From NCBI GenBank assembly GCA_900312665.1, contig ONZQ02000024.1:62001-126000 (forward strand): a DNA stretch of 64,000 nt, given 5' to 3'. Of the stretch, positions 48,049-60,212 are shown piece after piece. The DNA is from Cephalotrichum gorgonifer. Its lineage: Eukaryota; Ascomycota; Sordariomycetes; Microascales; Microascaceae. How positions within the stretch are numbered: the stretch's first letter is position 1; each line of letters begins with the position of its first letter. Below the pieces are notes generated by a model. It saw only the letters and a program-made list of their open reading frames with translations. It had not been told where the DNA came from and made no database searches. A program made the position numbers and the translations under genes.

Positions 48049-48730
48049 GAGCACGGGCCCGATGACATTCAAAGCCTAGATTAGCTAGAAAATGGAATCC
48101 AGGAGTGGAGGTGATAAATGGCACTAAGTTCTGTTTCCCGGGCGTGACCGCCTCGAGAAGTTTAACGTGGCTTTGACGGGGGATTTATCCTGCAGATGGA
48201 AAAGTCAAACCAGGGCGCCACGGTCAGCCTAAGGCGGACTAGACTTCTGCCCATCAGGCTGTCTTTGGGGCAACACAACTTGGCGTGTGATCATGCGTGG
48301 GCTTGCATCGCACTGCCACGCCCGAGGCATACACCGCGCGATGCGGGGTAAAATGATATCGAGTGGTTAGCCGGCTTCTATGCACGGTCAGCCACAACCC
48401 TTTAGAGAGAAGGCAACCTTGCCCGTGTCACCCTCCAATCGGGGCCACAATGAGCCGGTGAAAACAGGGCTGCACCAGGCTATGGCGGGGCGGGATGGCA
48501 CCTTGCGGCAGTAAAAGCCCACTTCCTTCCCATCTCGGGTAATAGTCCTGACAATTCTAGATTTGCCGTCCCGTTTTTTCTTACTGAAATTATGCCTTTG
48601 TCTATGTTGCGTGCTGGCTCTCTGAGAGTTTTTACGATTTCATTCTAGTATACACCAGGGGACGCGTAGCTCAGAGAAGAAGAAACAAGTTGTCCCGTCC
48701 AGTCCAGTCCGACCCAATCCTAACCCCATC
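48049..48730. promoter_or_regulatory. Divergent promoter region, C2H2 / DUF7580-like
   Basis: 682 nt of non-coding DNA between two divergent genes. No TATA box was identified. A short non-coding first exon of the C2H2 gene could lie in it. Confidence 0.45.
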
Positions 48731-50660
48731 ATGTCGGTCGAAGTAGTTCTCGCTATCGTCCCTATCTGCCTCTCAGCCCTCCACGGGATCTCCATCCTCA
48801 GAACCAAGATCAGGATCATCCAACATTACAACAGAGAGATAAGAGGGATCCGGCGAAAGGTGCAGATACAGGGCGATAACTTCAAGAATGAGTTGATGCG
48901 CATCCTGGTCGAGTCGTGTGAGACCCGAGGATCCTCGATCTCGGACTGGGCCGAGTATCTTACTCATGGCGAGCCGAGCAAGGTGGCGCCAGAGTGGGAC
49001 TCGAAGGGGGAGGAGATTGAAGCCGCCATACGAGAGTACCTTGGGGACAAGTTCGAGCAGCTTCTCGAGTGTATCAAGGAGGTGAAATCGACTACGGATA
49101 TGATTTACAAAGAGCTGAGTCCCTACGACGCCCCTGACGGAAAGGTGAGCCAAAGTTCGAATATTCCAAGACCGGAGAGGGTTTGTTTTAGATTCGCTTG
49201 TTTCCAAGTGCTCCCGTTCCAATCATCGCCTGCTCCGAAGTGTATCTGGGAAGGACATCTAGCTGACACCTTGACTCGTGTGCTAGGATAAATGGAGGAT
49301 AGCAAAGAAGGCCACCCGCGTTGCATTTAACAAGAGCAAATACATGGAGCAAATCGACATGCTAAAGGACAGTAACGCCGAGATTAAGGTGATCAGGGAG
49401 ACTGCCGGGCTCATGAGCAAGTATAAATCTCGCGTCGCACCCCCGCCATACAACTCCCTTACCGGCCAGGCAACACCAACTTCGCCAACGGACTGCACCG
49501 AAGTACTTCTCAGACAGTATAAGTCCTCAAGAAAACTTCTCGCCGACTTCCTTGCTGTCCTCTTCGATCAGTGCTTGTGCAGGAATGGTTCGCACTCTCG
49601 TCATGCGGTGCATATCCTTCTCCGATGCATTCAACCTCGCAAGGGCGAGACAAGCCTAGGGCTGTTTCTCGGATGGGCGGCAAGGCAAGGCGATCAGTTA
49701 TTCCGGTGAGCATCGCGGAATGTCGCACGTGGTCGGGTATCGCGTCAATACTAACAAAGTAATAGATGGACACTGCCGATCCTAGTTAACAGGCAAGACT
49801 CCGGCCTGTTGTCCCCACCATTAGACAGCTATGGATCCTTCGGACAGGTGGGCGCCATGGACCACGACTACGGGCGGGCTTTCAAACGTCCGAGAACCCT
49901 ACCGCAGGCTGACTCAGATGTCCAGAGCGGACTCTGCGAACTCTTCAACCAGGCATCCCTCCCAATCTCTCTCGGCAACTTCAGCCTTGCAACAACAAGG
50001 TCGTTTGATTTCGAAGGCAGCCCGGAACACGTCGATGCTGAACTGACTGGCCAAAGCACTCCCCTCTTCAACCTCCTCTCCCTCCCTGTCTACCAAGTTG
50101 TTTCCGATCGCCACCGCCTAACCATCGCACTTACGCTCGTGAGGGCCCTGCTAAAATTCCACTCTACAAAATGCTGGCCCCGGAGATGTCTCTTATCGGA
50201 GGTGAAATTTTACAGCACCTCCGATGATCACGATATTGACCTCGCCAAATGTCTGGACACGTTGCACATCAGTGCGGACATTGATCCACAACCCCCCGGT
50301 GATGGCGACGTCGAGATGGAGAACGGTTCCAAGGTTCCGTCATCCGTTGAGAAGGACCGCATAGATTGGGAGGCCCATGGGATTCAAAACCCCTTGTTGT
50401 ATAGCCTCGGCGTGGCGCTCCTACAGATCGGCCTCTGGAAGCAAGTAAAGTGGGATGACCTCGGGCGAGTGCGACGCAAGACGGCGAACCTATCATATCT
50501 GGGGGAGAGTTACCACAGGATGACGAGAAAGCTCATCAGCGGCAACATGGGTTCGGGAGAGAGTAACCTGGTGAATCCTAAGCTCCAGGAAGTTGTCATG
50601 CGCGAGGTAGTTTCCGGTCTGCAGCAGTTGCTTGAGGTGACGAGTCGAGGGCTTCCTTGA
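48731..50660 (+). CDS. DUF7580-like fungal protein
   Basis: Protein of 575 aa from exons 48731-49144, 49287-49705 and 49766-50660; the second intron carries CTAAC. The N-terminus (MSVEVVLAIVPICLSALHGI, then a basic helical stretch REIRGIRRKVQIQGDNFKNE) is the usual start of a large fungal family. The C-terminal part has the family's degenerate kinase-like segment: DRHRLTIALTLVRALLKFHS, then NPLLYSLGVALLQIGLWK, which parallels the LGVxLLEL helix of DUF7580 proteins. No catalytic kinase motifs (HRD, DFG) were seen. Such proteins often neighbour HET and NLR-like genes; no function is established to my knowledge. Its mate across the divergent promoter is the C2H2 protein. Confidence 0.78.
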
Positions 50661-51133
50661 TATGACGAGCCAGGTCGAGCTGTCGGCGCCTACTTCCTAA
50701 GCACAATATACGGCGAATATGAGGGGAACATAATGTGGATCTGTACATATATGTGATTCTGGAGCTTGGAAATGGAGTGTACATTAGGGCCCTACGGCGT
50801 TGAAGGAGATATTTTAAAGTTACAACAATCCCCATACTGTATAAACGGTCCCTTGTGAGCATGAAGACCATGGATTAAGTAGTCCTGGTCGTCTCCATCT
50901 CTTCGCGTATCTCCCGTTCTCCTCGATGAGATGGCTCGGGACTGTTTGTTCCATCTTAGCTCCGCGACCACATGTGGGACTCCTTCACAAAGAGGCTTAG
51001 AAGCCCATAGCATAGACGAAAGAGGAGCAGGCAATCGTGTTGGACACTAGCAACAACTCCCTCTAGCAAGGCTAGAATCGTAAACCAGGATTGCTATTCC
51101 TCCACGGTCAACCTGCCCCGAGTCGAATCCCGT
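50661..51133. other. Convergent intergenic interval
   Basis: 473 nt between the 3' ends of two genes. Nothing recognisable beyond 3' flanks. Confidence 0.5.
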
Positions 51134-53420
51134 CTATCGAGCCAAGGAGTACGGCTCAGTCCCCCTCATAATATACACCTCCCCAATCAACACGGCACAC
51201 CCGACAACCATGGAGGCAGCAATAATGGGAACATTGTACCGCGCAAAGTCCCTCGCCCGGATATGGATGTGCTTCCTGCCTAGGATATCCCGCCACAAGA
51301 GCCCCGCGAGGGAGGCACTGAAGGCGGCGCTGAACGCGCCGTAGTTGACGCCGAGAGCCATACTGTAGACGGTGGCCCAGAAAGTGCGGTTTGAGATGGG
51401 GATATGGTTGTTTTCATGGATGCCCTGCCAGGCTTGGATGATTCTGCAGAGGAGGATTGTTGTGCCGATGTTTGTGCCGGCAAACTAGAGGAGGAATGGA
51501 ATGTGGTTAGCTAGGGAAGAAGAAAGGGGCTGTTGTTGTTGAGAGCAAGACATACATTGCAGAATATCACTGAGACAAAACCCATCCCGCCAATGGCGCC
51601 GACCGTCCCGGTTCGGTTCACCCAGTGATCCCACCCGTACGCGAAGACGGGGACCCAGCCCTTCGTGACGAGTGCCTGCACGAGAACAAACATAGTGAAG
51701 GCGAAGGGGATGAGTGCTAGCGGAAGGTGTGCTAGGACGAAGGTGGCGGTGGGGCACGTCTCGCGGGCCCAAGCCCACCCGTCCTCGACGAGGGAAACGA
51801 GGGTTGTCTTTCCGGGGCGGGTGTTGTGGATCTGTTCGACCTCGCTGCGTGACCTCTTCTCCTCATTCACGTTCCGGCTTGCATGCCCTTCCACGTTCTT
51901 GCTCGCCCTCCCGCTCGAATCCCCGTCCATGCCACCGCTCGTTTCCCCGTTTTCAGTCCCGGACGAACCTGCGGAAGGACCATCTCGTCCTGCTTCTAGT
52001 TCCATTTCCTTCTCCCTTACCTCCGTCTCCGCCTCGTTCCGTAGACGCATCTCCTCCGCCCTCTTCTCGGCCTCCGTCTCATCCTGTTGAACGACGCCCT
52101 GGCTCCGTAGCTGCTCCAGCTCCCGCCGCCCTTTGCGCGAAATTTCCCGCGTCTCCGCCCTCCGCAGCCATCCGGTCACCACGTCCCAGCAAAGCATCAC
52201 CACGGCCGCCGGGAGTGTCACCCAGAACACAGGCAGTTCTTCCTTCGTCGGACTCGCCGCGTTCAGTACAAGAACCGTGATGAGCGTCGCAGCCATAATG
52301 ATGGACCCGAAGATTGCGCCCTTCTTGTCGAGGAATGGGTGCATTATCTCTTGTAGCTCAAGGAGTTTGCCCTTGTCGTCATTCGGGTGGTTGTTCTCCT
52401 CTTCCTCAACAACACCCTTGGCGAAGGGGATGCAGGGATTCTTGGGGGGTTCCGCGCGCATTTCCTCCGGAAGCTCGTGCATTGTGATTGATTTGGGGAT
52501 GAGCTCGTCGTCACGGAATATGACGTAGAGAAGCAGGGGGAAGAGGACTACGGCAGTTATGACGACAGGAACGATCATATTGACGGTGTAGTCGATGAAC
52601 TTTATCTGAAACGCACCCGCCAGGACCAGGTTGGTAGGGTTGGAGGACACGAGGATCGCAGAGACGATGTTGGCTATGGCGAATTGTGTGAAGATCCACG
52701 CGCGCGGGTGCCGGATGTTGCTGGAGACATGAGTCATATAGGCGAGGAAGGGTGTCCCGGAAAGGATAATGGGGTCGTTCCCTATGAAGCTGCCCAGGAG
52801 GGCGAAGAAAGTGTACAGGTAGAAGAAGAGCCTGTGCCCCCCCTTACCGCCCCATAGAAGGACCTTGTAGGCTAGAAACCGAATGAGGCCTGACGCATCG
52901 ATGGAGATGGCGATGTAGGCCAGAGTGATGAAGAAGACCATAATATCAATGGGCGATATGTGATCGGCGCCGATGGTGCCGCCGGCAACTTCCTCCCGCC
53001 CGATTGCCGAGATGGCGAGGAGGAAAAGGTCGGCTATTAGCGGGGCTGTGACAAAGTTCATGGGGAAGTTGAGCCGGACAAAGCGCTTGGCCTTCCTGGC
53101 CCCTGTTTCGTGGCCGCCATCCGAGCATTGTTGCCGGGGAGGAATTATCCTCAAAGTGCTAAGCAGGTCCAAGGTGCCGTTCCAGGCCTTTCTTGGAACA
53201 AAAATAGGGATGTGGAATGGGAATAGAACATTGAAATCTAAGGCGAGGGTGCTCCCCAGCGTTAACCAATACCCTTGAGAGGGACATCCAGAGTTGGTTG
53301 AAGGTGGGTGAGGTTTGGTGCAGGAAACTCACTGGTAAGCACAAAGACAATCAACGTCACAATAGACTTCCACTCGCGGATCCTTCCCGTGTCAAGGTTG
53401 GTGGACGAAGTGCCGGCCAT
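51134..53420 (-). CDS. ArsB/CitMHS-type ion transporter
   Basis: Membrane transporter of the citrate transporter-like / ArsB superfamily, 706 aa. Exons 53420-53333, 53237-51556 and 51484-51134. About eleven hydrophobic segments are visible, with conserved stretches FFALLGSFIGNDPIILSGTP, IANIVSAILVSSNPTNLVLA and, at the C-terminus, FAGTNIGTTILL and VNYGAFSAAFSASLAG. The twin loops with NDP/NPTN and GTN motifs are the ion-binding hairpins of this fold. A long charged, Glu/Arg/Ser-rich cytoplasmic loop (about 360-480) splits the two halves. The first join restores VFVLTNFNVLFPFHIP across the first helix. Family members move arsenite, citrate or sodium. No arsenate reductase or Arr gene lies nearby, so arsenic resistance is not supported by context. 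Confidence 0.87.
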
Positions 53421-54881
53421 CCTGGCAGAGACTCGATGACGTGTGACTACTGGTGGTAGACATGCAGTAATCGGGTACGGAAGTGACGGCACCTGGGGAC
53501 CAAATATGGTCGCAGAAGATCTTTACCGTCGCGGGCCGTCCGACGAACTGAAGTTAGAGCTGGAAACACGTGGGGATGGATGCATTGCGACTGGGCAAGA
53601 ATTGCACGTTGAACCTGTGATGTCGTGGTCTGTGGCGGGGGCAAGGTGAAGTCGGCCTTGGCGTGCTGGGCGGCAGAAAGTATGGCAATAAAACTGGACC
53701 TGGTGAAACATGGCATATGAACCGTTGTGCTATTTGCCAAACATCCTGCTGAGTCAGTATGAGAATTTTGTTTGGCTTGCAATGTGAAACAGTCTCTGCT
53801 GAGTAAGGATATTGTGTGCCAAATAGCGCAGGGCTTTAAATGTCCTCATATCATCTGCGCCTCATGCAGCGCCGAGATGGAAGCGGGGCTTTCTCACAGT
53901 GCCATGAGTGGCTGGGAAGCTCTGAATCGATAGGTGGGGCAGTGCTGTTATTGCTACAACGCCAACGGGCTCTGGGGGCAGTGCTCAGGTTCACCGATCG
54001 CCCCTTTCATCATCACACCAACTAAGCCCCGTTTAGCAGTCTTGGCACCACTCGTAGATCCCTCGAAGCTGTCCTCGCTGTTCTAAAATGCATGTATCCT
54101 TTGAATTACGCCTGCTTTATTACTTCCATACCAGGGTTTTTTTTTCAGTCTCATTAACATCCTGGATGCCAAAGGTGGAGATTGAAACTCACCTCCCCTA
54201 AGCACATGGTGGTCGAGTATCGTGTTAAGATACTGATATAGGGAGCACGATTTATTCCATGTCTTGCTGATTGGCCTTCAATGTCGCAGGCTATAATAAC
54301 GGTTATACTAATACACCACTAATAAATACACCACTAATACGCACTCTTAAAGAGGCCCCCACGTCCCAACACGGTGGCTATAGAACCCTAGCCCGATATC
54401 TGGCTTGTATACCGCCCTATCTATTAATGCAAATGGCTAGTTTTCAAGGATGGCATTCCAGGCCACAACATTCCCGGGTACATTAATTGGAGGTAACCGG
54501 GGCGTCTTTGCTTAGTAGTTTAGGCGTACTTGGTACGGTACATAAGATCCCCATATTCATCGCCGAGTTGTGTAATGAGATGAAATTACATAAGTACACA
54601 TGCGCTCCCTACTGTAGTAATAGACTTACAAGTTCATAATCTTCCCGGTCGTTATTGAAAGGCAGTTACAGTTTTGGTTTCGACGTACCGCGTGAGTAAT
54701 GCGAGCTAGGTCACTGTATCTGATGGCCCAGGGTCATGATTCATGGCCTGTAAACTAGGCTCACTAAATATTGTAAATGAACCACAAGGATCCAAGAACA
54801 GAGAGGATCCGTGGACAAGAAAAAGGTTCATCATTCGGTTCTCTCTCTATGTGGCTGGCGAGAGAAGAAACAAGCCACTGA
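53421..54881. other. 1.5 kb intergenic interval
   Basis: No gene supported. Contains a 10-T run near 54138 and a 14-nt tandem repeat at 54311-54339. The left end is the promoter of the transporter gene. Confidence 0.5.
54311..54339. repeat. 14-nt tandem repeat, 2 copies
   Basis: ATACACCACTAATA occurs twice with a 15-nt period in non-coding, AT-rich DNA. No function is apparent. Confidence 0.75.
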
Positions 54882-56045
54882 TTACTTCAACAGGCTATCG
54901 ACCTGCTCGTGACGCTGCGCGGCATCCTGGAAACTCGCATATTCTCCCCCCTCCGCAAAAGCTTCATACGTACCCGCAACATTCCTAACGGTCATCGCCA
55001 ACTCCTGCTGCCAGTCATCCCACGACCAGTCAACAGAGGTCACCTCGTCAGTTGCATAGTCGTGGATGTCGATAACGATAGGGTCGGCCCATGCGTGGAC
55101 GGCAGCGCTTGTGGGGGAGGTCAGACGGAGCTCTCCATTTTCTCCTCCTATCGTCCATACGTAGGGAGGTTCTCCTTTGAATGGCGGCCCGAGGCGGAGG
55201 CGCGCGGCCAAGGTAGCCCCAGCTGTGACCCTCGAGCTACCCGGAAGTGGGCCGGATGTAAATATAAGGTCTGGAATATCGGCATTCAAGGTCTCAACAG
55301 TTGCACCGGTGGCATCACGGATAGCAATGTTAGGGTAACGGGTCTGCGTGGTAGAGTTGAGGGACTCAACCGTCCCTAGAATGTGTTGCACGCTATCGAA
55401 TACTGCTGTGATATTAGAGACACGTCCCTGGGACAGTGCGGGATGAAACTTACAATGGCCGAACCAGATTGTGACCAGATTTCCCTCAACTTCCTTTTGC
55501 GCAAAATATTTCATTCCAATGCCCAAGGTCCCTACTGGGGGACCTCCAGACGCGTTCAGCTCGCTACTCAGCACTTTTCCAATCCTATCAGAGTCAAGGA
55601 TCTCCGCTACCTTTCGGAACACTGGTGTAGCGCGTCCCTGGAGCCCGACGGCAGTGCGGATTCCCCTCCCCTCGGCAAGCAATGCGAGTTCCTTCGCTAC
55701 GCTCGCATTATGTGCCAGGGGCCACTCAACAATCACGTCCTTCCCAGCCTCGATACTGGGGCGGATCGCGGCCTCATGTGTGTCGACGCGCGTGATGCAC
55801 ACGACGGCCTTGACGGTCGGGTCCGCGGCCAAGTCTTGTGGACTGCCGTAGGCTCGGGTTTCGGCGGCGAGGTTGTGGTGCTCGATAGCTCGGCGCGCGG
55901 CCTCGGTGCTGGAATTTAAGAGGGCAACAATCTTGTACTTTGCCTTTCCGCGGGCGGAGAGAAGGTAGGGAAGGTGGGATCCGCTTGCCCAGCTAGGTGA
56001 GGCGGAGAGGCCGATCAATGCGATAGGAAGGGGTACTTTCGACAT
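54882..56045 (-). CDS. Gal80-like GFO/IDH/MocA oxidoreductase
   Basis: NAD(P)-binding protein of the GFO/IDH/MocA superfamily, Gal80-like branch, 371 aa. Exons 56045-55454 and 55405-54882; the 48-nt intron (GTAAGT...CACAG) would be read through in frame, but its removal restores WFGHSVFDSVQHILG. The N-terminal Rossmann fold starts with IALIGLSASPSWASGSHLPYL, a hallmark of the Gal80 branch, followed by DPTVKAVVCITRVDTH. EWPLAHN replaces the catalytic EKP motif of true dehydrogenases, again as in Gal80 proteins. The C-terminal domain is the usual mixed alpha/beta part. In filamentous fungi such proteins are often enzymes or unknown, not galactose regulators. A TATAAA with a CCAAT (minus strand, about 56078-56089) sits some 35 nt before the ATG. 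Confidence 0.88.
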   Translation of the reverse strand: MSKVPLPIALIGLSASPSWASGSHLPYLLSARGKAKYKIVALLNSSTEAARRAIEHHNLAAETRAYGSPQDLAADPTVKAVVCITRVDTHEAAIRPSIEAGKDVIVEWPLAHNASVAKELALLAEGRGIRTAVGLQGRATPVFRKVAEILDSDRIGKVLSSELNASGGPPVGTLGIGMKYFAQKEVEGNLVTIWFGHCKFHPALSQGRVSNITAVFDSVQHILGTVESLNSTTQTRYPNIAIRDATGATVETLNADIPDLIFTSGPLPGSSRVTAGATLAARLRLGPPFKGEPPYVWTIGGENGELRLTSPTSAAVHAWADPIVIDIHDYATDEVTSVDWSWDDWQQELAMTVRNVAGTYEAFAEGGEYASFQDAAQRHEQVDSLLK

Positions 56046-58685
56046 GGTGTAAGTCGGTTGGTAATGTAGGATCACTGTTTATATTGGCTTGGTGCTGCAC
56101 TTGATGTGCTACCATAGGATTCTGGTATAGTATTTATAGAGATTGAGTATCCATGGCGTCCCTTTGATGAGGCGACATTTATACAGGACTCCACCATCGA
56201 ATTAGCAGTAACATTATAATAACTCCATCTCCGATTTATAATTAGGAGGGGTATAAGGTGTATATATCAGCACATGTTAATGGCTCCCCCCATCCAAATT
56301 GCCGAGCTTTATAAGCAGATGCAGGGTTTGTGTGACATGAGTTAGCTATACTTGTACGAAACGATGGAGATCAGTGTATACCAGTGCCGTCGGAACCGTT
56401 CGAGGATGATGGGGGCTCCACGGTGTTGAGCAGGACTTGGAAACTGAGGTATTGAGGATAATCCAATTATAATCGCGATGGGCATACTCTACGCACAAAC
56501 AATAATATTCGTCTGGCAGCATTTTCATCATGAACTATCACTTGATCTGGATCTAGGCAGGAAGGAGAATAGAACAGTGCATTTATTAGCATGCATGTAC
56601 GATATGCAACATAGGGCGCAGATCTAGAGGAAAGCTATAGCACAAACTGACTCAGCGGGAAGGTGGGCTTTTAAAAGAAGTTCAGAGGGATTTACTTTAG
56701 GAGATGACGGGATATTTCCACTACATATTTGTATTTGAAATACCAGGAAATATAATGCATGTGAACCAACATCACGAAAGAAAACGCTGGCAGTGGTATT
56801 GTAACTATTTAGGGGGAAGGTTGAAAGTGGAGCTCGAAACAGGGTCCCTTCTTGTCAGACATAACTATATAGGCTCCAATGCACCAACGCAACATATTGA
56901 GCATAATACGCTTCTCGCGGTATCCCTGCGGGATACCGAGTCTCCGATGTAACTTGCGGTAGTCATCCACGTAGCTGCCATGCCCGCTAGATGTTTAGCT
57001 TGTGCCGTTATTTCATGATTGCATTCACAGAAGTATAACGGGGCGGGTATTCTTACCAGACTACAGTGCAAGCTGACGTGATCATTTGTACGTGGGGGTT
57101 TACTAATTTCTTCCTGGGTATAGGGGCTCAATGAAGTTGTTGGAGAAGGGTGGGGAGAGCTTGGCAATTTACCCTAGGCAACACTATAGGCAGGGTGGGG
57201 AGAGGCCTGGAAGTGGCCTCAGGTGCTAAATGTGAAGAGGAAGGTATGGTGGAGGTGGTCCGGTGGCTCTGGGATATCCATTTCTTAGATGTGGCTTGCG
57301 ACGGTGTCAGGTTCGAGATAATATGGAAGAGCGAGTTGGAGTGGGAGGTCTTCCCAATCCAGGATATGTATAATGAACGTACATAGGAGCAGTTGGGTTC
57401 ATGTAATAGTCCTGCACCCCTGTTTCCTGGGCCACATCATGCTGTAGAACTAAAGAATTTGAATTCAGTTTCTCAGTATCGTGAAATGTCTGAGTGATAC
57501 AATACACATTGCATTGACTTCTGTTCCTTTGAATAGCTCGGAGTTGGTGGGGTCCCCGCCAAATAACATGAGGAGGCGTAGCCTCTGCCCCTATTCCATG
57601 TGAGTAGGCTAACTGAAGATAGTCGGCTACCCGTATATTAGCGAATACTAGTATATGCTTGATGTAGGTCATAATATAATCCTAACCCTTGTTCACCCTG
57701 GCATCTATCCCTGTCCCGAGCAGGCGGTTCGGCACAGAAAGCAAATATTCCCAATCATGCCCTGGTCGTTCTGCTCAGACGCCACGCGGGCCGATTCCCC
57801 TGTAGGTAATAATTTTCCTACGGTTCTACAGGTATGCAACGCCATGTCGCACCTCAGGGAGACCGACGGTCTAGCGCCTCGTAACGTTCTCATAATGTTA
57901 AAACGTGGCCCTGTTACAAACTGGGCGACTGTGCCTGCCGCATAACTGTATGTACAATGCTGTGCCAGCGAGCTTTGGGTACGAGACTGCCAACTAAGAT
58001 GATGAGCTTAAGGCCATTCAACATCCACAACTTCCGGCTGTGACATATTTTGTAGCTGTATATTTGTGGATAATGAGCGGATGTCACATTGTGAGTTGAG
58101 CTCTATGTTCAAGTACAAGTAAGACACAGGAAAAGCAAGGGGGGAAACACGTTGGAGATCTTCAGCTGATAGCGTGTTTTCTTTTTGCCGAAGGCACAGG
58201 TAAGACATATACCAAAAGCAAGGTGTTGATAAAAAGGAAAGCTAACGAGGTTGTTACCATGGCGCCGGTCTTGCGCGTGTATGAAGATCGCTTGGCATGC
58301 AGAGATGGGCTGGGGTAATACGAGATGGAGTGTACTTGTAGCTTGGGAATCGAGCCGCCTCCGAGAGAGTTCTTGATTCTTGGAGGAGCGGATATCAAGC
58401 ACATTTGGGTGGGGGTGTATGGAGATTAACAAGTTATATAGCAAAGATTATGATTAAGTGAGTGAGATATGATAACACTTCTGAGCACCAATTAACTGGT
58501 TGTCTAAGAAAGTCGAGTCTTACAACTGGACTTGCTCAACTGACGACTTCTGGCAAGACGCTTCCTCGCATGAACTCTCCGTGCCCCCAAAATGCAGCCT
58601 CCCATGCAGCTCCCACTTCCCCCCAATGCAACCTGCCATGCAGTCCGCCACCATGCATCTCACCATGCACAGCTTGGATCCCAAC
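56046..58685. other. 2.6 kb intergenic interval
   Basis: No gene supported; AT-rich with many short ORFs lacking motifs. Segments such as 56150-56280 and 56570-56780 are strongly AT-rich and could be decayed sequence, but no element ends were recognised. Confidence 0.5.
56078..56083 (-). promoter_or_regulatory. TATA box of Gal80-like gene
   Basis: TATAAA on the minus strand 33 nt upstream of the ATG, directly preceded by CCAAT. The short distance implies a very short leader. Confidence 0.35.
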
Positions 58686-60212
58686 TCAGAACTTCACTCG
58701 CAGCTTCCATCCCGTCTCCGAAATGCGGGCAGCCGCATAACAAACCAGCGCCAGCGCATACGAGAGACCTGAGAAGAGCATCAGAGCAACCCACCCATCA
58801 CGCCCCCCGATGCCGAGAAGCGCACCGGCGATCGGCACGCTGCTCAGAGTCCCAAAACTAGCAACCATAGCCGCGGTGGTGAAGTACCGCCCGTAGTCCT
58901 TCGACTCGCAGAACTGGCCGATGCACACGGGGAAGAGTCCTAGATTGCTCCCGCTCGCGAAACCGAAGATCACGCAAAATGCAACTAAAACCGCTTCCGA
59001 GTCCCGAGCAGGGAGCCATAGGCCGATGACGCTCGCGACACACAGTGCGATGGTGCCGATGATGACGTTGAACCGGCCGAGCTTGTCCGCTAGCAGCCCA
59101 GGTAGAAAGCGGCCGACGACGGATCCGGCATTGAGGATGGCGAGGAGGATGGCGCCGTTCTCCTCGCTCTGACCGTGGGCCTTCGCGTACGATACAATGT
59201 ACGTCAGAGGGACGAATAGCCCCCACTCCATGAAGAAGATGCCCAGGGCCGCCAATGCGTAGCCTCGGTGGCGGAATATGGTGAAGTCGGGCCAGACAGA
59301 ATTGGTCTTCCGCCCACCATCCGGGTTAAAGGGAGTAGAGAGGCGGCTGCGGATGAACGCGTTGGCTAGGACGCAGAGGGCTAGGAGGATGAAGCCAAGG
59401 GTGCGGCAGCTCCAGCCGAAACCAACGCCGTTGGAGCCGAGAAGGAATTGGAGGAGGATGGGGAAGACGATACCGCCAATACCACCAGCTGTGCTAGCGA
59501 CGCCGGTAGCAAGGCCGCGGCGGAGGTTGAAGAAATGGGCGATGGCACCGTACGAGGGGCAGTTTAGGAGGGCGCCTCCGATACCACCCACGACGGAGTA
59601 AGACAGTATTATCTGGTAGTATTCTATGCCGGGTTACTCAAGGCTCTAGTGGTGCAGGACGTAGCTTGGACACTTACCATCGGAGATACTCAGGAGCATG
59701 AGACTGGCCACGATGAAGATACTACCTCCCGCTACCAGGGCCCTGGACCCATGGTGGTCGAAGATCGGGCCGGCCTGTATGCCGACGAAGAAGACGAGGA
59801 ACAGGTACAAGCTGAAGATCCATCCGATCTGCGAATGACTGTAGCTCGCCAGCTGGTTCGCCTTGAAGTAGGCCTCAAATACGCCGGCGGAGTTGATGAG
59901 CCCGAACACGGCGGCCATGCCGCAGAAAGAGCCGAAAGTGACTAGCCATGCTTGCAGGCCACCTTCAGGATAACGTTCGCTCTCAGGCGCTCCTGGCGTG
60001 CGAGAGCTATCGACATTCTGCCCGTCGCCGTTCTTCTCTAGATCGGTTTTCTCGACATTATGTCCGCCGCCCTTAATCTCTCTATCGGAGTCCACGCCAT
60101 CTGGCCTGTTGCTGTCCACCGCCTGGTCGCGCTGAGGAGATGGGACGGCAAGCTCCGTGGGGTTGTGGTTTTTTATGCAGGAGTCCTCTGCGTTGTTGGA
60201 GACGGGGGTCAT
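58686..60212 (-). CDS. MFS transporter, monocarboxylate-transporter-like
   Basis: Major facilitator of the fungal MCT-like group, 490 aa, with about twelve helices. Exons 60212-59678 and 59623-58686 (54-nt intron GTAAGT...ATAG). A hydrophilic N-terminus of about 90 residues precedes YPEGGLQAWLVTFGSFCG, the group's typical start of helix 1. Further marks are GWIFSLYLFLVFFVGIQAGPIFDHHG, the Gly-rich GGIGGALLNCPSYGAIAHFF with the basic FNLRRGLATG, and GRFLPGLLADKLGR at the second half. The ATG at 60212 is the first in frame; the upstream frame has no ATG. Substrates could be carboxylates or metabolites. Its position gives no clear partner. It is 43 kb from the PKS, so an exporter role for that product is unlikely. 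Confidence 0.92.

Noticed and set aside
51665..52280. Long ORFs antisense to the ArsB-type transporter
   Set aside because: Arg/Ser/Pro-rich shadow frames of the charged loop of the transporter.
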